Source of the DNA: Pseudomonas brassicacearum subsp. brassicacearum
GTDB lineage: Bacteria > Pseudomonadota > Gammaproteobacteria > Pseudomonadales > Pseudomonadaceae
DNA length: 64,000 nucleotides
Direction: 5' to 3'
Assembly: GCF_008801605.1 (NCBI RefSeq)
Contig: NZ_VZPJ01000003.1
Coordinates: 186,001 to 250,000, forward strand
In this document: positions 47,531 to 55,486 of the stretch, in pieces
How positions within the stretch are numbered: position 1 is the first letter of the stretch
How the letters are laid out: each line of letters opens with the position of its first letter
Translations under genes and position numbers: made by a program
The notes under the pieces: model-generated
Database searches by the model: none
The model's input: only the letters and a program-made list of their open reading frames with translations
What the model was told of the DNA's origin: nothing

Positions 47531-47552
47531 CATAAGCGCCTGTTTTATCCCA

Positions 47553-47669
47553 GATCGTTCCCACGCTCCTGCGTGGGAACGCCGCCAGGGACGCTCCGCG
47601 TTCCGCTTGTGGAGAGGATGACGCAGAGCGTCACCGGATGCATTCCCACGCAGGAGCGTGGGAACGATC
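47553..47669. repeat. MITE-like palindromic repeat, copy 4
   Basis: 117 bp bounded by GATCGTTCCCACGC and GCGTGGGAACGATC. It is slightly longer than the other copies in the middle (GCTTGTGGAGAGGATGACGC) and lies 8 bp past the gcd stop codon. Confidence 0.9.
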
Positions 47670-47677
47670 ACTCCCGC

Positions 47678-50092
47678 TTAATCCGGCAGTTTGTAGGCGA
47701 TCACATAATCGCCCTGCTTGGTGCCCAGGGAACCGTGGCCACCGGCAACAACCAGCACATATTGCTTGCCGTCCTTGCCGGTGTAGGTCATCGGCGTGGT
47801 CTGGGCGCCGGCTGGCAGGCGGCCTTCCCACAGTTGCTTGCCGTTTTTCACGTCATAGGCACGCAGGTACTGGTCGAGGGTGCCGCTCAGGAACGCCAGG
47901 CCGCTGGCGGTGGTGAACGTGCCACCCAGGCTCGGAACGCCCATGCTCAGCGGGATCGGTACCGGCGAGCTGTCACGCACGGTGCCGTTCTTGTGCTTCC
48001 ACAGGGTTTTGTTGTTGGTCAGGTCCACGGCCGCGACATAACCCCATGCAGGCGCCTGGCAAGGCAGGCCCATTGGCGAGAGCAGCGCTTCGAGGATCAC
48101 ACCATATGGCGCGCCCTTGTTCGGCTGCACGCCTTCGGTTTCGCTCTTGCGCCCCGGGCCACCAGCCACTTCGGCCGCCGGCACCAGTTTCGACTTGAAC
48201 GCCATGTAGCTCGGGTTGACGAAGGCGATCTGGCGCACCGGGTCCACCGAAATGCCACCCCAGTCGAACACGCCGAAGTTACCCGGGTAAACGATCGAGC
48301 CTTGCAGCGATGGCGGCGTGTACATGCCGTCATAGCGCAGCGACTTGAAGTCGATCCGGCAGAGCATCTGGTCGAACGGGGTCACGCCCCACATGTCGCG
48401 TTCCTTGAGGACCGGCGGCACGAAGTTCAGGTCGGACATCGGTTGGGTCGGCGAGGTGTGGTCACCTTCCACCGCGCCTTGGGGCACCGGGATTTCCTTG
48501 ATCGGGATGATCGGCTGGCCATTGCTGCGGTCCAGCACGTAGATGCTGCCCTGCTTGGTGGAAGCCAGTACAGCCGGTTTCACACCATCGGCGGTCTTCA
48601 TGTCCATCAGGGTCGGTTGACCGCCGACGTCCATGTCCCACAGGTCATGGTGAGTGAACTGGAAGTACCAGCGCACCTTGCCGGTGGCGATGTCCAGGGC
48701 GGTCAGACCGGCGGAATATTTTTCCGACTCCGGCGTGCGCAGGCCACCGAACTGGTCGGGAGTCTGGTTGCCCATCGGCAGGTAGAGCATGCCGAGTTTT
48801 TCATCGACGCTGAACATGGACCACATGTTCGGCGAGTTGCGGGTGTAGGTCTGGCCTTCGGCAATCGGTGTGGTGTCGTCCGGCTTGCCACTGTCCCAGT
48901 TCCACACCAGCTTGCCGGTGTGCACGTCGTAGGCACGGATGACGCCGCTAGGCTCGTCGGTGGAGACGTTATCGGTGACGTGGCCGCCGATCACCACCAG
49001 GTTCTGGGTAACCGCCGGTGGCGACGTGGAGTAGTAACCGCCGGCCGTGAAACCGCCGATGTTGGCGGTCAGGTCGACCTGGCCCTTGTCGCCGAAGTCT
49101 TCGCACATCTTGCCGGTGTCGGCGTTGAGGGCGATCAGACGGGTGTCGGCGGTCGGCAGGAAGATCCGCCGTGGGCAGACGGTGCTGGCCGGCGTGGAGC
49201 TGGCGGCACCCGTCGGGCTCTGCTCGGCAGAGGCGTACGCGGCGTCATCGTGATAGGTCACGCCACGGCAGGTCATGTGGGCCCAACCCTTGAAGTTTTC
49301 CGCTTTTTGCGTGGAAAGCTTCGGATCGAAACGCCAGATTTCCTTGCCGGTGTCAGGCTCCAGGGCGATCACCTGGCTGTGAGGCGTGCACACGTAGAGC
49401 ATGCCGTTGGCCTTCAGCGGGGTGTTTTCGGCAGTGGTTTCACCCGGGTCGTTCGGCCCTGGCAGGTCGCCGGTGCGATAGGTCCAGGCCGGCACCAGTT
49501 TGCTGACGTTCTCGGGGGTGATCTGTGCCAGCGGCGAATAGCGGTCGCCATGGGCACTGCGCCCGTAGGAGTTCCAGTCGCCGTCCGGCATGGCCGGTGC
49601 GGTGTTGGCCATGCCCGGCACGCTGTCGCGGTCCAGTTGGCCCTTGATCTCACCCGGGTTGGTGAACTGGCTGGCGAGCGCGGCGATACCGGCGATGACC
49701 ACGGCGGCGCCCAATGCGCGGGTGCCCATGGCCGAGGCTTCGGCGGTCAACAGCGGGCGGCGGAACCACGGCAGCAACATGACGATGCCCAGGGCAAACA
49801 GCATTGCCAGGCGCGGCACCAGTTGCCACCAGTCCAGGCCCACTTCCCACAACGCCCACACGGTGCTGGCGAACAGCACCAGCGCGTACAGGCCCAGGGC
49901 CGCGCGACGGGCCATGATCAGCAACACGCCGGTCAGCGCCAGGCCGATACCGGCCAACAGGTAATACAACGAGCCGCCAAGCGTGCTCAGCTTGACTCCC
50001 CCGGCCAACAGGACCAGGCCCATCAATAGAAGCAGAATGCCGAGCAAACTCGGTAGCAGACGGCTTCGACTCAAAGCACCCTCAGTGCTCAT
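47678..50092 (-). CDS. gcd: Membrane-bound PQQ-dependent glucose dehydrogenase
   Basis: This 804-residue enzyme oxidises glucose to gluconate in the periplasm and passes electrons to ubiquinone. Five N-terminal transmembrane helices (residues about 12-150) are followed by the eight-bladed PQQ propeller. Typical segments are DWNSYGRSAHGDRYSPLAQI, GWAHMTCRGVTYHDD, WAHMTC, LTALDIATGKVRWYFQFTHH (then DLWDMD) and GVPSLGGTFTTASGLAFLSG (then TLDQYLRAYD). GGAG lies 9 nt before the ATG. Glucose-derived gluconate is the source of acidification and phosphate solubilisation in many fluorescent pseudomonads (known). It is monocistronic and ends at the bidirectional terminator. Confidence 0.96.
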   Translation of the reverse strand: MSTEGALSRSRLLPSLLGILLLLMGLVLLAGGVKLSTLGGSLYYLLAGIGLALTGVLLIMARRAALGLYALVLFASTVWALWEVGLDWWQLVPRLAMLFALGIVMLLPWFRRPLLTAEASAMGTRALGAAVVIAGIAALASQFTNPGEIKGQLDRDSVPGMANTAPAMPDGDWNSYGRSAHGDRYSPLAQITPENVSKLVPAWTYRTGDLPGPNDPGETTAENTPLKANGMLYVCTPHSQVIALEPDTGKEIWRFDPKLSTQKAENFKGWAHMTCRGVTYHDDAAYASAEQSPTGAASSTPASTVCPRRIFLPTADTRLIALNADTGKMCEDFGDKGQVDLTANIGGFTAGGYYSTSPPAVTQNLVVIGGHVTDNVSTDEPSGVIRAYDVHTGKLVWNWDSGKPDDTTPIAEGQTYTRNSPNMWSMFSVDEKLGMLYLPMGNQTPDQFGGLRTPESEKYSAGLTALDIATGKVRWYFQFTHHDLWDMDVGGQPTLMDMKTADGVKPAVLASTKQGSIYVLDRSNGQPIIPIKEIPVPQGAVEGDHTSPTQPMSDLNFVPPVLKERDMWGVTPFDQMLCRIDFKSLRYDGMYTPPSLQGSIVYPGNFGVFDWGGISVDPVRQIAFVNPSYMAFKSKLVPAAEVAGGPGRKSETEGVQPNKGAPYGVILEALLSPMGLPCQAPAWGYVAAVDLTNNKTLWKHKNGTVRDSSPVPIPLSMGVPSLGGTFTTASGLAFLSGTLDQYLRAYDVKNGKQLWEGRLPAGAQTTPMTYTGKDGKQYVLVVAGGHGSLGTKQGDYVIAYKLPD

Positions 50093-50205
50093 AGTGTGTT
50101 TCTCCGTGACGTTTTAAGGAGTCCCGCGCAAGTAGTCACTGTAGATGACGATCTTGCGGGGGCATGGTTCAGTTGAAAAAAGGCAAATTCGGTTGCCGCG
50201 ATCCC

Positions 50206-50297
50206 TTGTGGGAGCGAGCTTGCTCGCGATGGCGGCGTGTCAGTTGGCTTCAAGGTTGAATGTGCAATCGTTATCGCGAGCAAGCTCGATCCCACAG
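50206..50297. repeat. REP pair (inverted)
   Basis: TTGTGGGAGCGAGCTTGCTC and the facing CGCGAGCAAGCTCGATCCCA, in the region upstream of gcd. Confidence 0.9.
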
Positions 50298-50326
50298 GAA
50301 CTCGCCGAGACAGCGCTGTCTTTCAG

Positions 50327-50349
50327 CGTCTGGACACTGGGCGTTTTTT
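50327..50349 (+). terminator. Orphan intrinsic terminator candidate
   Basis: CGTCTGG-ACA-CTGGGCG (seven pairs, three of them wobbles) followed by six T, with the palindrome AGACAGCGCTGTCT just upstream. No plus-strand gene precedes it within 2.9 kb, which raises the possibility of a small RNA ending here. Confidence 0.4.
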
Positions 50350-50590
50350 AATCTTTCAGCAGGATCGAGCTGGACGCAGAGGCTTCGGCACGCCAGAAGA
50401 AGCGTTTCAGCAGGCGGCGCAAGGATAATGTCCCGTTCTCAATAGAGAAAGGGCTTTTGTTGACATGAATCATCTCGGATTCGGTAACAGTGCGCCTGGC
50501 GCTGGGCGGCCATGATGAAGGCTATGCTTCCACCCTAAGGGCACCTCGGCTAAGGTGCGCGGTTTTACACCTTTAGCGCGAAGGCCTCCC

Positions 50591-50821
50591 ATGACCGAAC
50601 CCAACAACAATCCACTGCACGGCGTGACGCTGGAGCAGATCCTCAACGCCCTCGTGCAGCACTATGAATGGTCGGGCCTGGCCGAACGCATCGACATCCG
50701 TTGCTTCAAGAGCGACCCGAGCATCAAGTCGAGCCTGACCTTCCTGCGCAAGACGCCATGGGCGCGGGAGAAAGTCGAGCGCCTGTACATCAAGTTGATG
50801 CGCACCAAGCGGCCGGTCTGA
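50591..50821 (+). CDS. VF530-family small DNA-binding protein (DUF2132)
   Basis: This 76-residue protein has the VF530 pattern: [40 protein letters not shown] and [20 protein letters not shown]. The fold is a small helical bundle thought to bind DNA; its cellular role is not established. AAGG lies 6 nt before the ATG at 50591. It is followed 3 nt after its stop by the Pr6Pr membrane protein gene, so the two probably form one transcript. Confidence 0.9.
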   Translation: MTEPNNNPLHGVTLEQILNALVQHYEWSGLAERIDIRCFKSDPSIKSSLTFLRKTPWAREKVERLYIKLMRTKRPV

Positions 50822-50824
50822 GTC

Positions 50825-51478
50825 GTGGGGAGTAATCAGGGTCGTCACCTCACGCTGCGACAGCGTTTTGTCTGCGTGACGGCACTGCTGGGCTGGGTGG
50901 GATTGAGCATCCAGCTGTATCTGATCCTGCTTGGTCGCTGGAAACTGGACGCGAGCCTGCTGGGCGGGCTGGTGAGTTTCTTCAGTTTCTTCACGGTCCT
51001 GACCAACACCCTGGTGGCCGTGGTGCTGACCTGGGAACTGACCGCTCGCGAGTCGGCGGCCCGGCGCTGGTTCCTGCTGCCCAGCGTGCGCAGCGGCGTC
51101 GCAGTGAGCATCGCCCTGGTCAGCCTGGCCTACAACCTGCTGCTGCGCCACCTCTGGCAACCCGAAGGCTGGCAGTTCGTGGCCGACGAACTACTGCACG
51201 ACGTGGTGCCCTTGCTGCACATCGCCTATTGGTGGCTGTGGGTACCCAAAGGCACATTGCGCCTGGGCCACATCGGGCTGTGGGTGATCTACCCCTTGGT
51301 GTATTTCGCCTATGTCCTGCTGCGCGGGGATCTATTGGCGGCTTACCCCTACCCTTTCATCGATGTGGCGAACCTGGGTTATCCACAGGTGTTCATCAAT
51401 GCCGGGGGGATATTGCTGGGGTTTATCGCGATTGCGTTGGGGGTGGTGGGGTTGGATCGGTTGGCATCGTTGAAATAG
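50825..51478 (+). CDS. Pr6Pr-family integral membrane protein
   Basis: This 217-residue protein has six hydrophobic segments (for example FVCVTALLGWVGLSIQLYLI, LGGLVSFFSFFTVLTNTLVA, HIGLWVIYPLVYFAYVLLRG and the C-terminal GGILLGFIAIALGVVG). The family signature includes FFTVLTNTLVA and HDVVPLLHIAYWWLWVPKG. Function is unknown. The GTG at 50825 begins the frame; the VF530 gene ends 3 nt earlier. A REP pair follows. Confidence 0.85.
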   Translation: MGSNQGRHLTLRQRFVCVTALLGWVGLSIQLYLILLGRWKLDASLLGGLVSFFSFFTVLTNTLVAVVLTWELTARESAARRWFLLPSVRSGVAVSIALVSLAYNLLLRHLWQPEGWQFVADELLHDVVPLLHIAYWWLWVPKGTLRLGHIGLWVIYPLVYFAYVLLRGDLLAAYPYPFIDVANLGYPQVFINAGGILLGFIAIALGVVGLDRLASLK

Positions 51479-51511
51479 AGGCCTGCAGAGCACATAGCAG
51501 TGTGAGTCAAA

Positions 51512-51602
51512 CCTGTGGGAGCAAGGCTTGCCCGCGATGAAGATCACGCGGTTTACCTGAAGACCAGGGCGCCTGCATCGCGAGCAAGCTTTGCTCCCAC
51601 AG
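51512..51602. repeat. REP pair (inverted)
   Basis: CCTGTGGGAGCAAGGCTTGC and GCGAGCAAGCTTTGCTCCCA between the converging Pr6Pr and DUF1289 genes. Confidence 0.9.
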
Positions 51603-51640
51603 ATAGGTATCCCACAGGGGTTTGTGTTCCATATCCGGCA

Positions 51641-51850
51641 TCAGCGCCTTGCTGGCAACATCCACACCAACCCACTGGCCTTGGCCCGCTCATGACACAG
51701 CGCCAACACACTGCGCCGCTCGTCGTTGTCCATCCGGCTCCAACGGGTGATCTCCGCCACGGTGCGCTGGCAACCGGTGCAGATGTCGTCATCGTCCAGC
51801 GCACAGATGTTCACGCAGGGCGAAGGCACCGGGCGTTCAGGGGCGCTCAT
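51641..51850 (-). CDS. DUF1289-family small cysteine-rich protein
   Basis: This 69-residue protein has the DUF1289 pattern [20 protein letters not shown] with four cysteines counting the later LALCHERA, followed by [17 protein letters not shown]. It probably binds a metal or iron-sulphur cluster (family pattern; not shown here). Its start overlaps the carbonic anhydrase-like gene's stop as ATGA, so it is co-translated with it. Confidence 0.88.
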   Translation of the reverse strand: MSAPERPVPSPCVNICALDDDDICTGCQRTVAEITRWSRMDNDERRSVLALCHERAKASGLVWMLPARR

Positions 51851-52371
51851 GGTTCCTGCTCGACCAGGTCGCGGGCGTAGCGCTGGGCATTGTGCACATA
51901 GTGCGCCGCGCTGGCCTCGAGCATTTTTTTCTGGGCCTCGGTCAGTTCACGCACCACCTTGCCGGGCGAGCCCATCACCAGCGAACCGTCGGGAATTTCC
52001 TTGCCCTCGCCGATCAGCGAGTTGGCGCCGATGATGCAGTTCTTGCCGATCTTCGCGCCGTTGAGAATCACCGCGTTGATGCCGATGAGGCTGTAGTCGC
52101 CCACCGTACAGCCATGGAGCATGGCGTTGTGGCCGATGGTCACGCCGGTGCCGATGGTCAGCGGATAGCCCATGTCGGTGTGCATCACCGTGCCGTCCTG
52201 CACATTGCTGTTCTTGCCGATCAGGATCAGTTCGTTGTCACCGCGCAGCACGGCGTTGAACCAGACATTGGCGCCCTCTTCGAGGCGGACCTTGCCCACC
52301 AGCGTGGCGTTGGGCGCGACCCAGCTCTGTGGGTGGGTTTCGACACGGGCATCGCCCAGGCGGTATTTCAT
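51847..52371 (-). CDS. Gamma-carbonic anhydrase-family hexapeptide protein
   Basis: This 174-residue left-handed beta-helix protein has repeated hexapeptides such as [20 protein letters not shown] and [19 protein letters not shown]. The three zinc-ligand histidines are in VMHTDMG and IGHNAMLHG, so the metal site looks complete. Family members (YrdA/CaiE-like, gamma-CA) bind metal and may hydrate CO2, though many lack measurable activity. A C-terminal helix ([20 protein letters not shown]) packs the trimer. It follows the CoA pyrophosphatase gene by 16 bp. Confidence 0.92.
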   Translation of the reverse strand: MKYRLGDARVETHPQSWVAPNATLVGKVRLEEGANVWFNAVLRGDNELILIGKNSNVQDGTVMHTDMGYPLTIGTGVTIGHNAMLHGCTVGDYSLIGINAVILNGAKIGKNCIIGANSLIGEGKEIPDGSLVMGSPGKVVRELTEAQKKMLEASAAHYVHNAQRYARDLVEQEP

Positions 52372-52387
52372 GAGAGTCCTCGGGGCG

Positions 52388-52987
52388 TCAGGTATTGATG
52401 AAACTCTTGGGCGGTTTATGCAGGTCGATCTCGGCGTCGTACAGCAGGTTGACCAACTCCACGACCATGATCGCCGTCAGGCCCCAGATCTTGAATTCGC
52501 CAAACCGATAGCTGGGCACGTACCAACTGCGGCCCTGGTAATCGATCCGGTGCGTGTGTTCGCGCGGATCCTTGCGGAAAAACTCCAGCGGTACGCTGAA
52601 CACCGCAGCGATCTCGGCATCGTTGGCCTGGTATTCGACGTAGTCCGGAATCACTCCGACATAAGGCGTGACCTTGATGCCGTGCAGCGAGATCAGCGGG
52701 CTGAGGGGGCCGATCACTTCCACCAGGCCGGGCGGCAGGCCGATTTCTTCCTCGGCTTCGCGCAGGGCAGTGAAGATCAGGTCCGGGTCTTCCGGGTCGC
52801 GGCGCCCGCCGGGGAACGCCACCTCGCCGCCATGGGTCGAGAGCCCGCTGGCGCGCAGGGTCAGTACCAGCTCCGGTTCATCGCTGCGGGTAATCGGCAC
52901 CAGCACCGCGGCTTCAGGGAAACGTTGGTCAGCCTGCAGATCGTGCGGGGTATGGTTGCTTACTCGATGCAGTAGCTCGTCCAGCAT
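52388..52987 (-). CDS. CoA pyrophosphatase-type NUDIX hydrolase (NudL-like)
   Basis: This 199-residue enzyme has the CoA-specific NUDIX signature: [20 protein letters not shown] leading into [20 protein letters not shown] and EIGLPP. Family members split CoA or oxidised CoA into phosphopantetheine and 3',5'-ADP. The C-terminal segment (YEIW-like [14 protein letters not shown]) is typical. The upstream gene is divergent. It heads a three-gene operon with the gamma-carbonic anhydrase and DUF1289 genes. Confidence 0.9.
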   Translation of the reverse strand: MLDELLHRVSNHTPHDLQADQRFPEAAVLVPITRSDEPELVLTLRASGLSTHGGEVAFPGGRRDPEDPDLIFTALREAEEEIGLPPGLVEVIGPLSPLISLHGIKVTPYVGVIPDYVEYQANDAEIAAVFSVPLEFFRKDPREHTHRIDYQGRSWYVPSYRFGEFKIWGLTAIMVVELVNLLYDAEIDLHKPPKSFINT

Positions 52988-53132
52988 GAGACTTCTCGAT
53001 TTATTCGCTACCTTGCATCATGCACCAATCGTTCAAGCGGCCCAACCCCCGCACCGCGTCGTGTCGCGAAAGGACAACTTGCCGACACCGGCCCGCGCCG
53101 CCAAGATAGGCGCAGCATTCAGGAATCCAAGC

Positions 53133-53684
53133 ATGAAATTCTGCAGCCAGTGCGGTAACCCGGTGACCCAGCGCATACCCGAAGGCGACTCGCGCCTGCG
53201 TTTTGTCTGCGACGCCTGCCATACCATCCATTACCAGAACCCCAACATCGTGGCCGGTTGCGTACCGACCTGGGGCAGTAAAGTCCTGTTGTGCCGGCGC
53301 GCCATCGAGCCGCGGCGCGGTTACTGGACGCTGCCGGCGGGCTTCATGGAGAACGGCGAAACGGTCGAACAGGCCGCCGTACGCGAAACCGCCGAAGAAG
53401 CCTGCGCCCGGGTGCGAAATTTGAGCATCTATACGCTGATTGACGTACCGCATATCAGCCAGGTACATGTATTCTTCCGCGCCGAACTGGTGGATGAGGA
53501 TTTCGCCGCCGGGCCCGAGAGCCTGGAGGTGAAGCTGTTCGAAGAAGCGGACATTCCCTGGGACGAACTGGCTTTCCGCACAGTGGGCCGTACCCTGGAA
53601 TATTTCTACGCGGACCGCCGGGCCGAAGATTACCCTGTGCGGTCCGAATCGATCCCACCGCTGGCTCAGCCTGCCAATACATAA
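53133..53684 (+). CDS. Zinc-ribbon NUDIX hydrolase
   Basis: This 183-residue protein has an N-terminal zinc ribbon (C4-x2-C7 ... C26-x2-C29) and a Nudix domain with GFMENGETVEQAAVRETAEE followed by Ala-Cys where the consensus has x-Gly. Start MKFCSQCGNPV at 53133 with AGGA 8 nt upstream. It resembles small ribbon-bearing NUDIX proteins that act on NADH, FAD or ADP-ribose-type substrates; the substrate is not readable here. The Gly-to-Cys change at the end of the box is unusual but outside the catalytic REUxEE core. Confidence 0.88.
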   Translation: MKFCSQCGNPVTQRIPEGDSRLRFVCDACHTIHYQNPNIVAGCVPTWGSKVLLCRRAIEPRRGYWTLPAGFMENGETVEQAAVRETAEEACARVRNLSIYTLIDVPHISQVHVFFRAELVDEDFAAGPESLEVKLFEEADIPWDELAFRTVGRTLEYFYADRRAEDYPVRSESIPPLAQPANT

Positions 53685-53725
53685 AAAACCAATATAGCCA
53701 CAACACCTCTAGGGATATCGTTTCA

Positions 53726-54232
53726 ATGCGCTGGTTGCTTGTCTTGTTCTGCTTGTCGTTCACTGCGATGTCCCAGGCCTCTGCGGTGGGAACCTACAAC
53801 GGCAAGGTCATCGAAAAAGTGCTGGTGCTCAAGTCCGCCCATCAATTGCAATTGATCAACGACGGCAAGCCGCTCAAGACCTATCGCATCTCACTGGGCA
53901 GGGGCGCCAAAAAAGGCCCCAAGCTGATCGAGGGCGACAAGCGCACCCCTGAAGGTTTCTACTGGATCGACTGGCGCAAGACCAGCGAGAACTACTACCT
54001 GTCGATGCATATTTCCTACCCCAACATCAGCGACGCCGCCCGCGCCCGCCGCGAAGGCGTTGAGCCGGGGGGCATGATCATGATCCACGGCACGCCTGAT
54101 TCGGAAGAGAACCCTGAGCAGTTGTTCCATACGCTGGACTGGACCGACGGCTGCATCGCCATGCGCAATGTGGACATGCGCGAGGTCTGGAACCTGGTGC
54201 CGGATGGCACGATGATCGAAATCCGGCCGTAG
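53726..54232 (+). CDS. L,D-transpeptidase (YkuD) family protein
   Basis: This 168-residue exported protein has a signal peptide (MRWLLVLFCLSFTAMSQASA). The YkuD domain shows VLKSAHQLQLINDGKPLKTY, KRTPEGFYWID and the active site IMIHGTPDS ... WTDGCIAMRNVDM with the catalytic Cys. Family members cross-link peptidoglycan or attach proteins to it in the periplasm. It is a minimal enzyme with no LysM or peptidoglycan-binding domain. It begins 41 bp after the NUDIX gene. Confidence 0.92.
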   Translation: MRWLLVLFCLSFTAMSQASAVGTYNGKVIEKVLVLKSAHQLQLINDGKPLKTYRISLGRGAKKGPKLIEGDKRTPEGFYWIDWRKTSENYYLSMHISYPNISDAARARREGVEPGGMIMIHGTPDSEENPEQLFHTLDWTDGCIAMRNVDMREVWNLVPDGTMIEIRP

Positions 54233-54292
54233 CGCCTCCCCCTCCTGCGGCAGGAGCTTCTTGTGGCGAGGGAGTCCCCGCTGGGCTGCGCC

Positions 54293-54390
54293 TGTAGGAG
54301 CTGTCGAGTGCAACGAGGCTGCGATCTTGCCCCAGGCACTTGAGTCTCAAGCGAAAGATCAAAAGATCGCAGGCTTCGCCAGCTCCTACA
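54293..54390. repeat. TGTAGGAGCT-type inverted repeat
   Basis: The arms TGTAGGAGCT and AGCTCCTACA enclose GCGATCTT / AAGATCGCAGG inner arms. This repeat is different from the GTGGGAGC REP; half of a second copy lies at 34024-34058. Confidence 0.8.
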
Positions 54391-54433
54391 GAGCCCCGCG
54401 CGAGATTGCTCCCTCACCACAGGTTACGTGGCA

Positions 54434-54790
54434 TCAAGTCCGAAGCTCTACCCGGTCCAAGGCCTTGTTTGCCAACAACGTTCCCAGATCGATCATCTGC
54501 GCCACACCCAACGCCACATGCCGCCGCGAACCGTCCAAGTCAAACAGGAGGTCGCTAAGCACCGCATTGGCCGAGGCCAGGGTTTCGCTGAGGTTGGCTA
54601 GTAAGGTTTCGGTGTCAACGTTGTCCGATACGCTGAACAACTGCACCGAGGGTTGGGGGTCTGGTTCGCTGCCGTCGGGTTTGAGGTAATGGTCCATCGC
54701 GCGGTCGGCGGCTTCTTTCAGCTTGTCGGGGGCGTAGTCGCCGTAGGGGAAGGTGGAGGCGGGTTTTGGCATGTCAGAATTATTTTTCAA
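54434..54790 (-). CDS. DUF6124-type small protein, paralogue 2 (TTG start)
   Basis: This 118-residue paralogue of the protein at 13274-13606 has a variable N-terminus with FPYGDYAPDKLKEAADRAMD followed by HYLKPDG, and a conserved C-terminal region VDTETLLANLSETLASANAV ... GSRRHVALGVAQMIDLGTLL. The start is taken as TTG 54790 because AAGGAG sits 6 nt before it; the next ATG (54772, MPKPAST) has no Shine-Dalgarno at proper distance. The leader can pair GCTCC with the GGAGC of the ribosome site (54796-54816). Function unknown; the last gene before the nucleotidyltransferase module. Confidence 0.78.
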   Translation of the reverse strand: MKNNSDMPKPASTFPYGDYAPDKLKEAADRAMDHYLKPDGSEPDPQPSVQLFSVSDNVDTETLLANLSETLASANAVLSDLLFDLDGSRRHVALGVAQMIDLGTLLANKALDRVELRT

Positions 54791-54795
54791 TTGAA

Positions 54796-54892
54796 GCTCC
54801 TTTAAATTAATGGAGCCCAGGACAAAACGTCCGGGCCTGTTGCCCCTTGATTTTTTTCGGACGGTCAAACCCGGTCGCTGAATTGGCAGCGA
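54796..54892 (-). promoter_or_regulatory. Structured leader with possible Shine-Dalgarno-sequestering hairpin
   Basis: Minus strand order: hairpin TCGCTG-CCAATT-CAGCGA (54892-54875), hairpin GCCCGGAC-GTTTT-GTCCTGGGC (54836-54815), then GCTCC-N11-GGAGC (54816-54796) covering the AAGGAG ribosome site. The last two share two bases, so they are partly exclusive. The first hairpin is conserved in the leader of the paralogue near 13826-13841. Confidence 0.45.
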
Positions 54893-54902
54893 CACCCAAA
54901 GG

Positions 54903-54967
54903 CTAGAGCCCTTGCTTCCGAGGGACAACCTTAAAAACATGTCGGAAACTTCGGTCCGTCTGACAGA
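54903..54967 (-). repeat. 65-bp direct repeat DR1 (leader/promoter of DUF6124-type gene 2)
   Basis: From CTAGAGCC to GTCTGACAGA, ungapped match to 56216-56280, including the identical stretch AGGGACAACCTTAAAAACAT followed by GTCGGAAACTTC. It ends 113 bp upstream of the TTG start on the minus strand. Confidence 0.85.
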
Positions 54968-54991
54968 CCAAGGAGTGATCATTCACACAAC

Positions 54992-55015
54992 AAAAAACCG
55001 GCCGAAGCCGGTTTT
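54992..55015 (-). terminator. Intrinsic terminator of the nucleotidyltransferase module
   Basis: Minus strand: AAAACCGGC-TTCG-GCCGGTTTT, a stem capped by a stable UUCG tetraloop and continuing into a run of T. It lies 19 bp after the stop of the 55034-55486 gene. Confidence 0.9.
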
Positions 55016-55033
55016 CGAGGATGGCATTTGGGC

Positions 55034-55486
55034 TTACACAAACGCTGCGCGCTGCTCAGCCTCATAATGCCGGGTCTGGAAAGGCAAGAGGGTTTGCACC
55101 TTCAAGCCAAGACCTTCATTCAATCCCCAAGAGAGAGCGAGTTCATCACGGCGTTTGCGAAGCGCAACAGCGGTTTGTGAGGTTATGGCTTGCTTGGGTG
55201 TCGAGCGTAAAAATAGCTCAAGGGCTTTGAAGACTTCCAACGCACGGCTGTCCGTGACACACGAAAATCGGGTGAGCCGTTCGAGCAAATAGCCTGCACG
55301 ACGCAACTCGACCTCATCCGTGTGTTGGCTCAGAAAAGCTTGAGCTGCGCTTATCAAGTCCGAGTTGGAATACCAGACAGCCTTGGCCGCGCTCACGAGT
55401 GCAGCATCATCTGCATGATCCAACGGGCTTTTGACCAATGTGTCCAGAGCGGCTGAGAGGACGTGGCGGTTAGCAGGCTTCGCCAT
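55034..55486 (-). CDS. Hypothetical protein, second gene of nucleotidyltransferase module
   Basis: I do not recognise this 150-residue, probably all-helical protein. It begins MAKPANRHVLSAALDTLVKS and contains HTDEVELRRAGYLLERLTRF and AITSQTAVALRKRRDELALS. GGAG lies 6 nt before the ATG at 55486, and it overlaps the upstream nucleotidyltransferase gene by 17 bp. It has no membrane or signal sequence. Overlap with a nucleotidyltransferase gene, small size and a shared terminator suggest a toxin-antitoxin or abortive-infection partner (inference). Base composition is more AT-rich than surrounding genes. Confidence 0.72.
   Translation of the reverse strand: MAKPANRHVLSAALDTLVKSPLDHADDAALVSAAKAVWYSNSDLISAAQAFLSQHTDEVELRRAGYLLERLTRFSCVTDSRALEVFKALELFLRSTPKQAITSQTAVALRKRRDELALSWGLNEGLGLKVQTLLPFQTRHYEAEQRAAFV

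Larger units (their letters stand above)
47360..47677. other. Gene-free region between purT and gcd
   Basis: 318 bp between convergent genes. It contains, in order, a REP pair, the bidirectional terminator and palindromic repeat copy 4. No gene is evident. Confidence 0.8.
50093..50590. other. Gene-free region upstream of gcd
   Basis: 498 bp between divergent genes. It contains a REP pair (50206-50297) and an orphan plus-strand terminator-like hairpin (50327-50349). A reading frame ending at 50428 has a protein-like tail (GRFLIFQQDRAGRRGFGTPE, then EAFQQAAQG) but no credible start outside the REP, so it may be a gene remnant. TTCTC-AATA-GAGAA forms a small hairpin near 50436. Confidence 0.55.

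Noticed and set aside
50237..50428. 63-codon frame with a protein-like tail (GRFLIFQQDRAGRRGFGTPE)
   Set aside because: The start falls inside a REP element and no Shine-Dalgarno is present. The tail may be a gene remnant, so it is only mentioned in the intergenic entry.
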